A DNA stretch of 64,000 nucleotides, from the NCBI RefSeq assembly GCF_016899855.1, contig NZ_JACJJG010000002.1, positions 53,954-117,953 on the forward strand, given 5' to 3'. The notes below the pieces were generated by a model. The model saw only the letters and a list, made by a program, of their open reading frames with translations, did not search any database and was not told the DNA's origin. Both the position numbers and the translations under genes were made by a program. Of this stretch, positions 1 through 9,643 are shown one piece after another. Source of the DNA: Marseilla massiliensis. GTDB taxonomy: Bacteria > Bacteroidota > Bacteroidia > Bacteroidales > Bacteroidaceae. How positions within the stretch are numbered: position 1 is the stretch's first letter; every line of letters starts with the position of its first letter.

Positions 1-1208
1 GAACCTACGAATATCGTCATCTCGGCAACGAAGCCCGAGAAGCCCGGCAAACCAAGATTGGCAAGACCGGCAACGACATAGCCGACACTAAGGAACGGCA
101 TAATCTTCATCAAGCCGCCAAGCTGGCGTACATCACGGGTATGTGTACGACCGTAAATCATACCGATAAGTGCGAAGAACAAGGCCGTCATCAATCCGTG
201 TGAAAGCATCTGGAGGATTGCTCCCGTGCATGCCGTCTTTGTCATCATCAGCAGAGCGAAGAGCACCAAACCGCAGTGCGACACTGAAGAATACGCGTTG
301 ATGTACTTCAAGTCGGTCTGCACACATGCAGACAACGCTCCGTACACAACTGAGATGGTAGTGAGGATAAGGAATATCCATGCCAACTCATGGGCAGCCT
401 CGGGCAGGAGGAACATTGCGATGCGGAAACAGCCATAGCCTCCAAGCTTCATCAGCACGCCGGCGTGAAGCATTGACACCGCAGTGGGGGCTGAAGCGTG
501 ACCGTCAGGACTCCATGTATGGAACGGGAACAGTGCCCCGAGAACTCCGAATCCTATGAAAACAAACGGGAAGAACACCTTTTGCATGTCCACCGGGATA
601 TTATGCATACGCGCAATCTCAAGCACGTTCATTGTAGTAGCGCCACTGCCGAAATATATTCCGAGGATTCCGAGAATAAGCAGGGCCGAACCTCCCATAA
701 GCATAAGGGTAAGCTTCATTGCCGAATACTCCTTATGACCGCTGCCCCAAACACCAATAAGAAGATACATCGGTATGAGCGCAACCTCATAGAACATGAA
801 CATCGTGAACATGTCGGTAGTGATGAAGAAACCGTACACACCTGTGCTAAGCAGCGTGAACCAAAGGAAATACTCCTTTGTAAGCGGCTTCAACTGCCAT
901 GAAGCGAACGTACCGGTAAACACGATAATGCTCGACAACAGCAACATTACGACAGAGATACCGTCAACACCTACAGAATAGGCAATATTCAAAGGCTCGA
1001 ACCAAGGTATGCTGTATGTAAACAACATCTCGTCTGTGTTGCCTCCCGCACGCATCTGTATGAATGTAACAGTCAACCAAATTGACAAGAGCAACAAACA
1101 AGACGCTCCGGTCACCATTACACCGCGCACTTGGTTAAGATTGCGTGCCAGCCACAGGCCAAGCAACATCAGCGCGGGTATCAATACGAATAAACTTAAT
1201 ATACTCAT
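1..1208 (-). CDS. nuoM: NADH-quinone oxidoreductase subunit M (partial, 3' end off window)
   Basis: Translating the minus strand from the ATG at 1208 gives about 402 residues with no stop before the window edge, so the C-terminus is missing. NuoM is one of the antiporter-like proton-pumping membrane subunits of complex I. The conserved mid-membrane glutamate sits in MFYEVALIPMYLL (about residue 141), and the conserved lysine helix reads HAGVLMKLGGYG (about residue 254). The motif FPFHTWSPDGHASAPT precedes it, as in the family. The start lies 15 bp downstream of the nuoL stop, so it is a distal gene of the same operon. nuoN would be expected just beyond the left edge (inference). Confidence 0.95.
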   Translation of the reverse strand, partial: MSILSLFVLIPALMLLGLWLARNLNQVRGVMVTGASCLLLLSIWLTVTFIQMRAGGNTDEMLFTYSIPWFEPLNIAYSVGVDGISVVMLLLSSIIVFTGTFASWQLKPLTKEYFLWFTLLSTGVYGFFITTDMFTMFMFYEVALIPMYLLIGVWGSGHKEYSAMKLTLMLMGGSALLILGILGIYFGSGATTMNVLEIARMHNIPVDMQKVFFPFVFIGFGVLGALFPFHTWSPDGHASAPTAVSMLHAGVLMKLGGYGCFRIAMFLLPEAAHELAWIFLILTTISVVYGALSACVQTDLKYINAYSSVSHCGLVLFALLMMTKTACTGAILQMLSHGLMTALFFALIGMIYGRTHTRDVRQLGGLMKIMPFLSVGYVVAGLANLGLPGFSGFVAEMTIFVG

Positions 1209-1223
1209 TTTACCGGTTTTCTT

Positions 1224-3203
1224 TTATAGACAAATACATATCAGGACTAATGCAACAGCTCCAGTGAGGAACCACACGGCATATTGGCGAACGTCGCCAC
1301 TCTGCCATCCGCGAATGCTCTCTCCTGCCTCGTTAGCTCCCCAAGCCATGAAGTTCATGGCTCCGTCAACAACATGACGGTCGAACCATGCCAAAGGACG
1401 GCTCACGCAACGGAAGATAATCTTATGGGTAACAAACATCCACACTTCATCAAGATAGAAGCGGCGGTATGCGGCCTCATGCAGGCGCGGGAATTTCTTT
1501 GCCAACATATCTGCAACAGGTGTTTCCTCGCCTTTGTACATATATGTCGCAAGGGCGATACCACACAATGCCAATATCGTGCTCGACGCTGCCACAGCCC
1601 AGTTAGTATGGGTACCGAAACCTATACCATTGGCTGATACGAACTCACCGAACTCGAATACATGCAACGTTCCGAATATACCGACAAGCATGGTAATTGC
1701 CGAAAGAACAATAAGTGGTATGGTCATCGTTGCCGGAGCCTCGTGAGGCTGGTGCGCGCCTTCGGCCTTGTGAGTCTCGTAATAGCTCTTGCCCCAGAAG
1801 ATAGAGTAATACAGACGGAACATATAGAACGCTGTCATGGCAGCGATTCCACTCATTATTACGCCCATCACGGGAGAGAAATTGTAGCAAGCCACAAGGA
1901 TTTCATCCTTTGAGCAGAAGCCCGAGAAGAACGGAATACCTGCAATGGCTAGACATGAGATAAGGAATGTCCAATGGGTAACGGGCATATACTTGCGCAA
2001 ACCACCCATGTACATTTTTTCATTAGAATGTACCGCGTGAATGATACAACCAGCGCCAAGGAACAAGCAAGCCTTGAACATAGCGTGTGTGAACAAGTGG
2101 TACATTCCGGCCATATAGCCAAGGCCGTTAACGTCAGCATACTCCTCTGTCATTGCAACCTTGCCAAGTTCGGGGTCGGGCATGCAAACGCCAAGCGCAA
2201 CGAGCATGAAACCGATCTGTGAAATGGTAGAGAAAGCAAGTACACGCTTGATGTCGCTCTGGCAACATGCAACAGCAGCAGCATAGAATGCCGTGAAAGC
2301 GGCAATATAAGCAACCCAATGCAAAGCCTGGGGAGCAAATTCAATGAACAGCGGGAAGAGGCTTGCCACAAGGTAAACGCCCGCAACAACCATCGTAGCC
2401 GCATGGATAAGTGCACTGACAGGAGTCGGACCTTCCATTGCATCCGGCAACCAAATATGCAACGGGAACATCGCACTTTTACCGGCACCACCGATGAACA
2501 TCAGGAAGAGTGCCGTAGGCATAATCCAACTTGCCTGCTGGAGTGCACCCGCCTGCGCAGGAGCCATTGCTGTCAAATCGTAATTGAACGTTCCAACATA
2601 GAAACTGTAGAACAGAATACCTATAAGGAAGAACAAATCGGCAAATCGTGTAACGATAAATGCCTTCTTTGAAGCTGCCACAGCCGCATGCAACGGATAA
2701 TAGAAACCGATAAGCAAATATGAGCTTACACCCACGAGCTCCCAGAACAAGTACATCTGGAAGATGTTGGTAGCGACAACCAATCCAAGCATTGACATCG
2801 TAAAGAGGCTAAGGAAAGCGTAATAACGCTGGAAGCCTTTTTCACCGTGCATATATCCGAACGAATAAATGTGAACCATAAAACTTACCGTGGAAATGAC
2901 GATAAGCATCATGGCCGAAATCGGAGTTATACGGAAACCGATGTTAAAAGTAAGAAGTTCAGAAAACTTAAGCCAAGTGACATCAAACACGGTAACTGTC
3001 GGATAAAGTCCCGTAGCCGCGTCTCTTCCTTGCACAAGGAAATACTCAAATGCCGTATAGTAACACAGCACTGTTATAATGGCCAATGAACATGTGCCGA
3101 TAAGACCTGCCGTCTTATGCGACATCTTCATTCCGGCCAATCCCAACAGCACAAACGTGAGAGCAGGCAACAAGAGTATCAGAAATACATAACTATAATC
3201 CAT
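1224..3203 (-). CDS. nuoL: NADH-quinone oxidoreductase subunit L
   Basis: This is a 659-residue polytopic membrane protein, the distal antiporter-like proton-pumping subunit of complex I. The N-terminal half has the family signature HIWLPDAMEGPTPVSALIHA with its Ser/His residues, preceded by the glutamate helix FQMYLFWELVGVSSYLLIG (about residues 140-158). The C-terminal part should contain the lateral helix and final transmembrane segment seen in other NuoL proteins. Length is close to the usual 600-680. It starts 7 bp after the nuoK stop and ends 15 bp before nuoM. No unusual feature was seen. Confidence 0.96.
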   Translation of the reverse strand: MDYSYVFLILLLPALTFVLLGLAGMKMSHKTAGLIGTCSLAIITVLCYYTAFEYFLVQGRDAATGLYPTVTVFDVTWLKFSELLTFNIGFRITPISAMMLIVISTVSFMVHIYSFGYMHGEKGFQRYYAFLSLFTMSMLGLVVATNIFQMYLFWELVGVSSYLLIGFYYPLHAAVAASKKAFIVTRFADLFFLIGILFYSFYVGTFNYDLTAMAPAQAGALQQASWIMPTALFLMFIGGAGKSAMFPLHIWLPDAMEGPTPVSALIHAATMVVAGVYLVASLFPLFIEFAPQALHWVAYIAAFTAFYAAAVACCQSDIKRVLAFSTISQIGFMLVALGVCMPDPELGKVAMTEEYADVNGLGYMAGMYHLFTHAMFKACLFLGAGCIIHAVHSNEKMYMGGLRKYMPVTHWTFLISCLAIAGIPFFSGFCSKDEILVACYNFSPVMGVIMSGIAAMTAFYMFRLYYSIFWGKSYYETHKAEGAHQPHEAPATMTIPLIVLSAITMLVGIFGTLHVFEFGEFVSANGIGFGTHTNWAVAASSTILALCGIALATYMYKGEETPVADMLAKKFPRLHEAAYRRFYLDEVWMFVTHKIIFRCVSRPLAWFDRHVVDGAMNFMAWGANEAGESIRGWQSGDVRQYAVWFLTGAVALVLICICL

Positions 3204-3210
3204 AACTCAA

Positions 3211-3519
3211 TTAATTTTTCATGTTTTCAATACAGTTCACCTGGTCACTGTGGAAATTACGGTAAACATTAATAATAATAGCTATTGCCACGGCTGTCTC
3301 GGCTGCACTCACACCAATACTGAACAGGGTGAAAAAGAATCCCTCGAACTGTCCGGGGAACAACAGACGGTTGAAAGCCGCGAAGTTAATATCGACCGAG
3401 TTGAGTATCAACTCTACGGAAATAAGCATGGCAATCAGGTTGCGTCTCGTAATGAACCCGAATACGCCAATAAAAAACAACAGTGCTGAAAGCACGAAGA
3501 AACATTCTACCGGTACCAT
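3211..3519 (-). CDS. nuoK: NADH-quinone oxidoreductase subunit K
   Basis: This 102-residue protein has three predicted membrane helices, as expected for NuoK, a small proton-channel subunit next to NuoJ. The two membrane glutamates of the family are visible in ISVELILNSVD (helix 2) and SAAETAVAIAI (helix 3). The short hydrophilic C-terminus (HSDQVNCIENMKN) follows helix 3. It sits 6 bp downstream of nuoJ and 7 bp upstream of nuoL, consistent with tight operon translation. Confidence 0.94.
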   Translation of the reverse strand: MVPVECFFVLSALLFFIGVFGFITRRNLIAMLISVELILNSVDINFAAFNRLLFPGQFEGFFFTLFSIGVSAAETAVAIAIIINVYRNFHSDQVNCIENMKN

Positions 3520-3525
3520 ACTATA

Positions 3526-4044
3526 TTACTCCTTTCTCGATATTACAATTCCACCTATGATACATGCGAGCAGGAACACAGAGATAAACTCGAACGGCAA
3601 CACATACTGGTATTTTTCCGATCCCATAAGAGTCTTGCCTATTACGTTCATCGGAACTTCTGCGTCAGTCATCTGCATCGACATATCTATAAACTTGTTC
3701 TTGAAAAACACCGCTACAACCGTAACCAGTCCAACCAAGGTCATCAAAGCTCCAAAAGCCACACGACTTCCCTTAAGGCGCTCAACCATTCCCTGAAGGG
3801 TACGCTTGCTTACAAGTTGTATAGCAAAAATGTAAATCATGGTTATACCTCCTGCATATACGCTAATTTGAGCTGCACCCAAGAACGTATAGTCAAGCAA
3901 GAAGTACAATCCAGCCACACCTAAGAGAACGAACAGCAAGAAAGTGGCCGCTCTCATAATCCGCTTTGTCGTTATACATACTAAAGCTGAACCTAGTATT
4001 ACGGCAGCGAGAATAATAAACATTACCATATTAGCCATATTCAC
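3526..4044 (-). CDS. nuoJ: NADH-quinone oxidoreductase subunit J
   Basis: This 172-residue protein has about five hydrophobic helices and is the NuoJ (ND6-like) membrane subunit. The central stretch AAQISVYAGGITMIYIFAIQ matches the conserved helix of NuoJ that carries the pi-bulge region coupling quinone chemistry to pumping. A short alternative start three codons downstream (MANMVMF) is possible. The gene lies between nuoI (9 bp upstream) and nuoK (6 bp downstream), in the canonical order. Confidence 0.94.
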   Translation of the reverse strand: MNMANMVMFIILAAVILGSALVCITTKRIMRAATFLLFVLLGVAGLYFLLDYTFLGAAQISVYAGGITMIYIFAIQLVSKRTLQGMVERLKGSRVAFGALMTLVGLVTVVAVFFKNKFIDMSMQMTDAEVPMNVIGKTLMGSEKYQYVLPFEFISVFLLACIIGGIVISRKE

Positions 4045-4053
4045 GTTCTCCTC

Positions 4054-4584
4054 TTACTTAATTTTCGTATTGAATGTACCTATTTCGAATGGAGCACCTC
4101 CGTCTGTTATATTAGGGAGTGCAGGTTCGAACTTTTCTTTGTTAAGATGCAATACAAGAGAGTCGCGGCTGAATGTAGAGTTCTCGAAATCATTGACAAA
4201 CTTAATAGCGCCATGAGGACACGCGTTTACGCAAAGCTCGCAGAACATACACTCTCCAAGATCGTAAACGTAGTCTTCAAGAACACGTTTTTTCTTACCG
4301 TCCTCGGTCTCGACCATCTTCTGTACAATCCTTATTGTCCCATTAGGACAAGCCATCTCGCATAATTTACATGCGATACACTTGTTATTACCTTCAGCGT
4401 CTTGCGGCATTATCAGTCTGCCACGATGGCGCGCAGCCACGTGTAACGTAGTCTTTCTGTTTTCCGGATACTGCTCGGTAATTTTCTTCGTGAGATATTC
4501 ACGAAAGGTAACGCCAAGTCCGGTCAACAAAGACTTCACACCGTCTTTTATTCCGCCGAAATATGATTTGTTATTTTCTTCCAT
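4054..4584 (-). CDS. nuoI: NADH-quinone oxidoreductase subunit I (two 4Fe-4S clusters)
   Basis: This 176-residue ferredoxin-like protein is the peripheral-arm subunit carrying clusters N6a and N6b. Two cysteine motifs are present: CIACKLCEMACP and CMFCELCVNACP. Each supplies three Cys of one cluster and the fourth Cys of the other. They relay electrons to cluster N2 in NuoB. The spacing and length fit NuoI, with a short N-terminal helix before the first motif and a unique C-terminal tail. The gene lies 36 bp after nuoH and 9 bp before nuoJ. Confidence 0.95.
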   Translation of the reverse strand: MEENNKSYFGGIKDGVKSLLTGLGVTFREYLTKKITEQYPENRKTTLHVAARHRGRLIMPQDAEGNNKCIACKLCEMACPNGTIRIVQKMVETEDGKKKRVLEDYVYDLGECMFCELCVNACPHGAIKFVNDFENSTFSRDSLVLHLNKEKFEPALPNITDGGAPFEIGTFNTKIK

Positions 4585-4620
4585 TATTAAATGAATTCAA
4601 TCCTTAAACACAGTTACTCC

Positions 4621-5703
4621 TTAGAAATGCCAACCTAAAGCTACAACAATGGTCATTATGACTAAGTTAAGCAAACTTAACGGCATGAGATACTTCCACT
4701 CAAGCTTAAGTATCTGGTCGATACGCAAGCGTGGATATGTCCACTTAATCCAAAGCAATATCCAGATCAGGAAGAATGTCTTAGCCAAGAACCACACAAT
4801 GCCAGGAATATAATCCATGACTGTATTAAAACCATCGAGTCCCACGATGTGCAGCGGCATCCAACCGCCAAGGAACACAGTCGCCGCTACACCGGCAATG
4901 ATAAACAGATTGAGATACTCAGCAAGATAGAAAAATCCGAAACCCATACCTGAATATTCGGTATGATAACCCGCAGTAAGCTCACTCTCAGCCTCAGCTA
5001 AGTCGAACGGGCCACGGTTTGCTTCTGCATTACCGGCAATAAGGAATACCAAGAATGCGATGATTGCCGGGATATGTCCTTTGAAAATCAACCATCCGTC
5101 GTTCTGTGATTCAACAATACCTGAAAGACTCATTGTGCCAGTCAATGCCACAGCTGTAATAAGACAAAGGCAAAGCGACATTTCGTATGAAATCATCTGT
5201 ACGGCACCACGCATTGCAGATACGACCGAATACTTATTGTTAGAGCCCCATCCAGCAAGGAAGATACCGACAACGCCGATACTTGAAATCGCAGTTAGAA
5301 GGAATACTCCAACATTGAAATCAAGGATTTCAGCCCCCTTGTTCCACGGCATGAAAGCAAAAGCTCCTACACTGCCTATTATCACAAGGAAAGGTGCAAT
5401 GATATAAAGCAGTTTGTCTGCCTTATCAACAAGGAAGATTTCCTTAATAAGCATCTTCAGCACGTCAGCGAAAACCTGGAATATACCCCACTTTCCGACA
5501 CGCATCGGGCCAAGACGGCATTGGAAGAAAGCGCAGACCTTACGTTCCATATATATAAGCACGATTGCCAGCATGGCATAAGCCACCAATATAAGAAGGC
5601 CGACAATAACGCACTCAATAAGGATTGACAAGAAATTGCCAAGTCCCAGGGTATCCCTGAGCAGGCTGTCAAACCATGTTGTTACTATACTAAAATCAAA
5701 CAC
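4621..5703 (-). CDS. nuoH: NADH-quinone oxidoreductase subunit H
   Basis: This 360-residue polytopic protein is the NuoH (ND1-like) subunit that forms the floor of the quinone chamber and joins the peripheral and membrane arms. Family motifs are visible: [21 protein letters not shown] (about residues 50-70), [23 protein letters not shown] with its conserved acidic loop (about 210-232), and the C-terminal [13 protein letters not shown]. It follows nuoCD directly. The nuoE, nuoF and nuoG genes found here in many other phyla are absent. Confidence 0.96.
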   Translation of the reverse strand: MFDFSIVTTWFDSLLRDTLGLGNFLSILIECVIVGLLILVAYAMLAIVLIYMERKVCAFFQCRLGPMRVGKWGIFQVFADVLKMLIKEIFLVDKADKLLYIIAPFLVIIGSVGAFAFMPWNKGAEILDFNVGVFLLTAISSIGVVGIFLAGWGSNNKYSVVSAMRGAVQMISYEMSLCLCLITAVALTGTMSLSGIVESQNDGWLIFKGHIPAIIAFLVFLIAGNAEANRGPFDLAEAESELTAGYHTEYSGMGFGFFYLAEYLNLFIIAGVAATVFLGGWMPLHIVGLDGFNTVMDYIPGIVWFLAKTFFLIWILLWIKWTYPRLRIDQILKLEWKYLMPLSLLNLVIMTIVVALGWHF

Positions 5704-5747
5704 TTTGTTTAAAGTTTAAGTTTATAAAATCAAAGCAAAACCCTGAA

Positions 5748-7316
5748 TTACCTGTCTATATCAGGAATCACATAGTCGAGCGTCGCACCGATTGAGATAA
5801 GGTCGGCAATCTTCTCGCCACGGCAAATCGTATCCATGGCCGATACAAGAGGCAAACCCATCGGACGGAATTTCAACCTACAAGGATTCTTCCCTCCATC
5901 GCTGCGCAGATAAACACCAATTTCACCACGACTACCCTCACAGCTTGTATACCAAGAGCCTTCAGGCACTTTAATGATAGGCTTCTGCTTGATATAGAAC
6001 TCTCCGGCAGGAATATTGTCAATCAACTGCTCAAGGATTCGGACGCTTTGGCGCATTTCACCAAGACGGACCATATAGCGGTCAAAGCAATCTCCGTGCG
6101 TATATGTGATTTCATCAAAATCAACTTGACCATACAAATCGTAAGGATGGTTCTTTCTGACATCATTGTGCCATCCTGAAGCACGTCCGGTACCACCTGT
6201 ACAACCGTAGGAAATAGCATCTTCCATTGAAAGCACACCTACATTCTTGAAACGGTTTTGCAGGATTACGTTGCCTGTGAACACATCATCATATTCCTTG
6301 AACATTGGCTTGATATATTCACACAGTTTCTTTACGTTAGAAACCAAATTCGGGTCTATATCAGCCTGACATCCACCTATTCTATAATAGTTCTGGATAA
6401 GGCGTCCTCCTGTTGTTTCCTCCATTACGTTGAGAACTTGCTCACGGTCACGCATACCGTAAATAAATGCAGTCAACGCACCAAGGTCCTGTGCGCAACA
6501 TCCAAAATACAACAAGTGTGAATCAAGACGCTGAAGTTCATCCATAATTGTACGGATGTACTTAATACGGTCAGACAATTCTATACCCATACCCTCCTCT
6601 ATTACGGAAACAAGGGCATGGCGGTTCATCATGGCCGAAAGGTAATCAAGACGATCCGTCAGTGCCAAAGTCTGAGGATAAGTATAGCTTTCGCACATTT
6701 TTTCAATGCCACGATGAATATAACCGCAATGCGGGTATACCTTTCTAACATATTCTCCGTCGAGAACCGTCTGAAGGCGAAGCACACCATGTGTCGCAGG
6801 GTGCTGAGGACCGATGTTTATAACATAATCATCATCGGTAAAAAGCTTGTGCTTCGTAGCTTTAAGGTTGCCATCCTCATCAAGATTATACTCTAATGTA
6901 TAATCCAACTCCGTATCGCCATCAAGCGTATATTGGTTGTTCTCCGGACGCATGTCGTAATCTTTCCTCATAGGATACCCATTGAAGTCGTTACGCAAGT
7001 ACAGACGACGCATATCCTTGTTGCCAAGGAACTTTATACCATAAAAATCATACACTTCACGCTCAAGGAATTCAGCACCTTTCCACAAGTTGCTTACTGT
7101 TGGAATGTAAGCATTGTCACGGTCGGCATTCACAGCCTTGACACTTGTGCGTTCGTGTGTCTCGGTATTTTCGAGGATGTATACGGCACCGAGTCCTTCC
7201 TCTCCAAAATCTTCACCTACTATAGTTACGAGGAAGTCAAAATGCTTCTCATTCTTGAGTTTTGCCATTTCAGAGGCAAAATCCTTCAATTCGAATATTT
7301 TGTTTTCTAATTTCAT
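5748..7316 (-). CDS. nuoCD: Fused NADH-quinone oxidoreductase subunits C and D
   Basis: This 522-residue protein joins NuoC and NuoD in one chain. Residues about 1-150 are NuoC-like, with the motif ANLWKGAEFLEREVYDFYGI in variant form (VSNLWKGAEFLEREVYDFYG). Residues about 165-522 are the 49-kDa NuoD domain, starting with the quinone-site segment NIGPQHPATHGVLRL and containing CGYIHRGIEKMCE. NuoD and NuoB together form the quinone-binding site. The C-terminus ends in the conserved VIPDIDR. The fusion is known in several bacterial groups, including Bacteroidetes. It lies 11 bp from nuoB. Confidence 0.96.
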   Translation of the reverse strand: MKLENKIFELKDFASEMAKLKNEKHFDFLVTIVGEDFGEEGLGAVYILENTETHERTSVKAVNADRDNAYIPTVSNLWKGAEFLEREVYDFYGIKFLGNKDMRRLYLRNDFNGYPMRKDYDMRPENNQYTLDGDTELDYTLEYNLDEDGNLKATKHKLFTDDDYVINIGPQHPATHGVLRLQTVLDGEYVRKVYPHCGYIHRGIEKMCESYTYPQTLALTDRLDYLSAMMNRHALVSVIEEGMGIELSDRIKYIRTIMDELQRLDSHLLYFGCCAQDLGALTAFIYGMRDREQVLNVMEETTGGRLIQNYYRIGGCQADIDPNLVSNVKKLCEYIKPMFKEYDDVFTGNVILQNRFKNVGVLSMEDAISYGCTGGTGRASGWHNDVRKNHPYDLYGQVDFDEITYTHGDCFDRYMVRLGEMRQSVRILEQLIDNIPAGEFYIKQKPIIKVPEGSWYTSCEGSRGEIGVYLRSDGGKNPCRLKFRPMGLPLVSAMDTICRGEKIADLISIGATLDYVIPDIDR

Positions 7317-7327
7317 CGCTTCCTTTA

Positions 7328-7999
7328 TTAAATATTAGATGCCGACGACGTGTTCACCAAATTGAGCGCAGCCGAAGCTTCTTTCAACTTTTCATCATCA
7401 ACATCGTTACCGTTGATGATGATAGGCTTTTTCTCTTTGTGATTCACTCCGCCGAAGAACTTTTCAACCTTGACTTTTCTCTGTAGTTGCATCATGCCGT
7501 ATAATATAGCCTCAGGTCTTGGAGGGCATCCCGGAATGTACACATCGACAGGAACAATCTCACCTATGCCCCGTACCACATGATAACTACTCTTAAACGG
7601 GCCGCCAGAAATAGCACAACCACCTACGGCTACCACATACTTCGGCTCCGCCATCTGGTCATAAAGACGCTTAAAGGCTGGCGCCATCTTATGCGTGATG
7701 GTACCGGCACACATAATAAGGTCTGCCTGACGTGGAGAGTTACGTGTCACCTCGAAACCGAAACGGGCGAAATCATAACGGGCACAACCTACGGCCATGA
7801 ACTCGATACCGCAACAACTTGTTGCAAACGTAAGCGACCACAACGAATTGCTACGGCCCCAGTTTATCATACTGTCAAGTGAGCCGACAACTACATTAAC
7901 ACCCCCCTCGTGAAGCTCATCAACGATTTTCTCGAGAGACTCATTATCCTTAAACTCTGAGTAAGGAATACTCTTGATAACGGGTTTTCTTACTTCCAT
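7328..7999 (-). CDS. nuoB: NADH-quinone oxidoreductase subunit B (cluster N2)
   Basis: This is NuoB, which carries cluster N2, the last Fe-S centre before quinone. The ligands are visible as the tandem cysteines in TSCCGIEFMA, a Cys in VVAVGGCAISGG, and PGCPPRPEA. I place the start at the ATG at 7999 (MEVRKPVIKS), giving 223 residues. It has an AAAGGAG ribosome-binding site about 8 bp upstream and overlaps the nuoA stop by 10 bp. A TTG at 8020 would extend the frame by 7 residues but lies inside nuoA and has no better signal. The C-terminal tail of about 50 residues is longer than in many NuoB proteins. Confidence 0.95.
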   Translation of the reverse strand: MEVRKPVIKSIPYSEFKDNESLEKIVDELHEGGVNVVVGSLDSMINWGRSNSLWSLTFATSCCGIEFMAVGCARYDFARFGFEVTRNSPRQADLIMCAGTITHKMAPAFKRLYDQMAEPKYVVAVGGCAISGGPFKSSYHVVRGIGEIVPVDVYIPGCPPRPEAILYGMMQLQRKVKVEKFFGGVNHKEKKPIIINGNDVDDEKLKEASAALNLVNTSSASNI

Positions 8000-8340
8000 T
8001 CCAATGCTCCTTTCCGCCAAGCATATGCAAGGCCAAATACTAAGACTAACAAAAAGAATCCAATGCTGACCATTGCCATTACGCCGAACTCCTTAACGAC
8101 GACAGCCCACGGATAGAGGAACACCGTCTCCACGTCGAACACGAGGAACAGGATGGCGAAAAGATAATAGCCCACGTGTACAGGCAGCCAAGAAGAACCA
8201 TGCGTGGGAATACCACACTCAAAAGGCTCTCCCTTCACCTTGTTATAAGTACGCGGACCCATTAACTTAGCGATGACAAAAGCAGCCACTACCAAGAAAA
8301 CAGCCGTTATCAAAACGGTAATTAACAAGATAAAATACAT
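7990..8340 (-). CDS. nuoA: NADH-quinone oxidoreductase subunit A
   Basis: This 116-residue protein with three transmembrane helices is NuoA (ND3-like), the first gene of the operon. The conserved loop after helix 1 reads KGEPFECGIPTHGSS, including the Cys that marks the active/deactive loop in homologues. It is followed by the acidic FDVETVFLYPWA helix. The last codons overlap the nuoB start, so the two are probably translationally coupled. Confidence 0.95.
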   Translation of the reverse strand: MYFILLITVLITAVFLVVAAFVIAKLMGPRTYNKVKGEPFECGIPTHGSSWLPVHVGYYLFAILFLVFDVETVFLYPWAVVVKEFGVMAMVSIGFFLLVLVFGLAYAWRKGALEWK

Positions 8341-8381
8341 ATATATTTTATTTAATAAAACGTAGCACTACTAAACGTGTG

Positions 8382-8415
8382 CAAAGTTACAATTTATTTT
8401 GCAAAGATTAAACAA
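8382..8415 (-). promoter_or_regulatory. Probable nuo operon promoter
   Basis: Reading the minus strand, TAACTTTG at 8389-8382 fits the Bacteroidetes -7 box TAnnTTTG. A TTG at 8415-8413, 23 bp upstream, is a weak -33 element. Transcription would start near 8376, giving a leader of about 35 nt before nuoA. No other box was seen between here and nuoA. Confidence 0.5.
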
Positions 8416-8688
8416 TAATATGTATTTTTCTTTTGACAAAAATCATATTTATCAAGTCGGCAAAGGCTTTATCTAAACTAAATGCCAACATCTGTATTTA
8501 ACGAGAAATAAAATTACACACTTGCAGTATAAACGTGCAATTTAAATTCCACAAATATTATAGCTTCATGCTTCGTTATACTGACGACATATACAATCCC
8601 AACATGTCGGCACTCTTTCAGATGGGAAGTCAATAAACATTAAATTTGACCAATATTGATATAAGCTTATAACATTATAACTTTCAAT
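8416..8688. other. AT-rich intergenic spacer upstream of nuo
   Basis: The spacer between the sugar kinase stop and the nuo promoter is strongly AT-rich. I see no ORF, no clear hairpin followed by a T-run, and no repeat unit of the 22-bp family. It may hold upstream control sites for nuo that cannot be recognised by eye. Confidence 0.4.
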
Positions 8689-9519
8689 TTAGAACTTAAT
8701 AAGACCATCCATAGGGCTCTTCATCACGTTAACCAACTTATAGCCCAAGGACATCGCCGCTTCCTCAAGTTCCTCCTTATAATAAAAAGCAATACTTCCA
8801 ACTGCACTTACAGGTAAGTCTTGCCTTCTATACATCATAACATTATGCTTGAAGAAGTTTTTAAAATTCCTTATTACAAGATCTTTCATTTCCTTATTAT
8901 CCAAATGTTTATGAATAAAAACCGAAAGACCGGCAAGAAAACGGTTAGCCATAGGCTCTCTATACACCTTATTTATTATATAAGCTTGGTCATATCCCGT
9001 TTCTTCCTGAAACCTATAACGGATTTCATCAGGCAACAGCCCTTTAAACAACGCATTCACGAATAACCGACCAAGTACTGCCCCACTTCCCTCATCACCA
9101 AGAATATACCCAAGCGGCGGCACATTGGCTGTAATCCGTTTTCCGTCATACAGACATGAGTTAGACCCGGTTCCAAGAATACATGCAATGCCTTCACTCT
9201 CTCCGAACAACGCACGTGCTGCACCAAGCATATCAGAACAAACTTCTATCCTATCAGCCTTGTCGAAGGCATTGCTCAACAGCTTTTCCAACACACATAT
9301 CATCCTGTCACGACATCCCGCACCGTAAAAACATATTTCATCTATCAAATATACATCTTTCAATCGGCGCACCACATCATTATGTATTATATCTCTTATC
9401 GTTTCTTCATCTTGCTGGAATGGGTTTATTCCCTGTCCGGTCACACGGCAAATTTCCATGCCATCATCAACAACACACCAATCGGTCTTTGTACTTCCAC
9501 TGTCGGCTATAAGTCTCAT
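8689..9519 (-). CDS. BadF/BadG/BcrA/BcrD-family sugar kinase (N-acetylglucosamine kinase-like)
   Basis: This protein of about 276 residues belongs to the BadF-type ASKHA ATPases, which in Bacteroidetes are usually annotated as N-acetylglucosamine kinases. The phosphate-1 loop is visible at the N-terminus (LIADSGSTKTDW). A second glycine-rich loop reads GIACILGTGSNSCLYDG and an adenosine-side motif reads GYILGDEGSGAVLG. The frame is open 29 residues further upstream, but the promoter boxes at 9546-9576 place the transcript start below that, so the ATG at 9519 is chosen. It lies downstream of a phosphohexomutase with a terminator between them. Substrate is inferred from family only. Confidence 0.85.
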   Translation of the reverse strand: MRLIADSGSTKTDWCVVDDGMEICRVTGQGINPFQQDEETIRDIIHNDVVRRLKDVYLIDEICFYGAGCRDRMICVLEKLLSNAFDKADRIEVCSDMLGAARALFGESEGIACILGTGSNSCLYDGKRITANVPPLGYILGDEGSGAVLGRLFVNALFKGLLPDEIRYRFQEETGYDQAYIINKVYREPMANRFLAGLSVFIHKHLDNKEMKDLVIRNFKNFFKHNVMMYRRQDLPVSAVGSIAFYYKEELEEAAMSLGYKLVNVMKSPMDGLIKF

Positions 9520-9545
9520 AGCTATATACTTTGAAAAATATACTG

Positions 9546-9576
9546 CAAATATACGCAAAAAATAAGAGCAACACAA
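9546..9576 (-). promoter_or_regulatory. Promoter of the sugar kinase gene
   Basis: On the minus strand TATATTTG (9553-9546) is a perfect -7 box. GGTTG with its TTG at 9576-9574 lies 20 bp upstream as the -33 element. It decides the kinase start, because the upstream in-frame codons precede the expected transcription start. Confidence 0.6.
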
Positions 9577-9584
9577 CCTTAATA

Positions 9585-9623
9585 CAAAAAGAGGACGTAT
9601 CCTCATTTTAAGATGCGTCCTCT
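9585..9623 (-). terminator. Intrinsic terminator of the phosphohexomutase gene
   Basis: The arms AGAGGACG (9590-9597) and CGTCCTCT (9616-9623) pair. Read on the minus strand they are followed by TTTTTGTATT. The hairpin lies 21 bp after the mutase stop codon. Confidence 0.8.
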
Positions 9624-9643
9624 AATTATATATTATGTGATGG

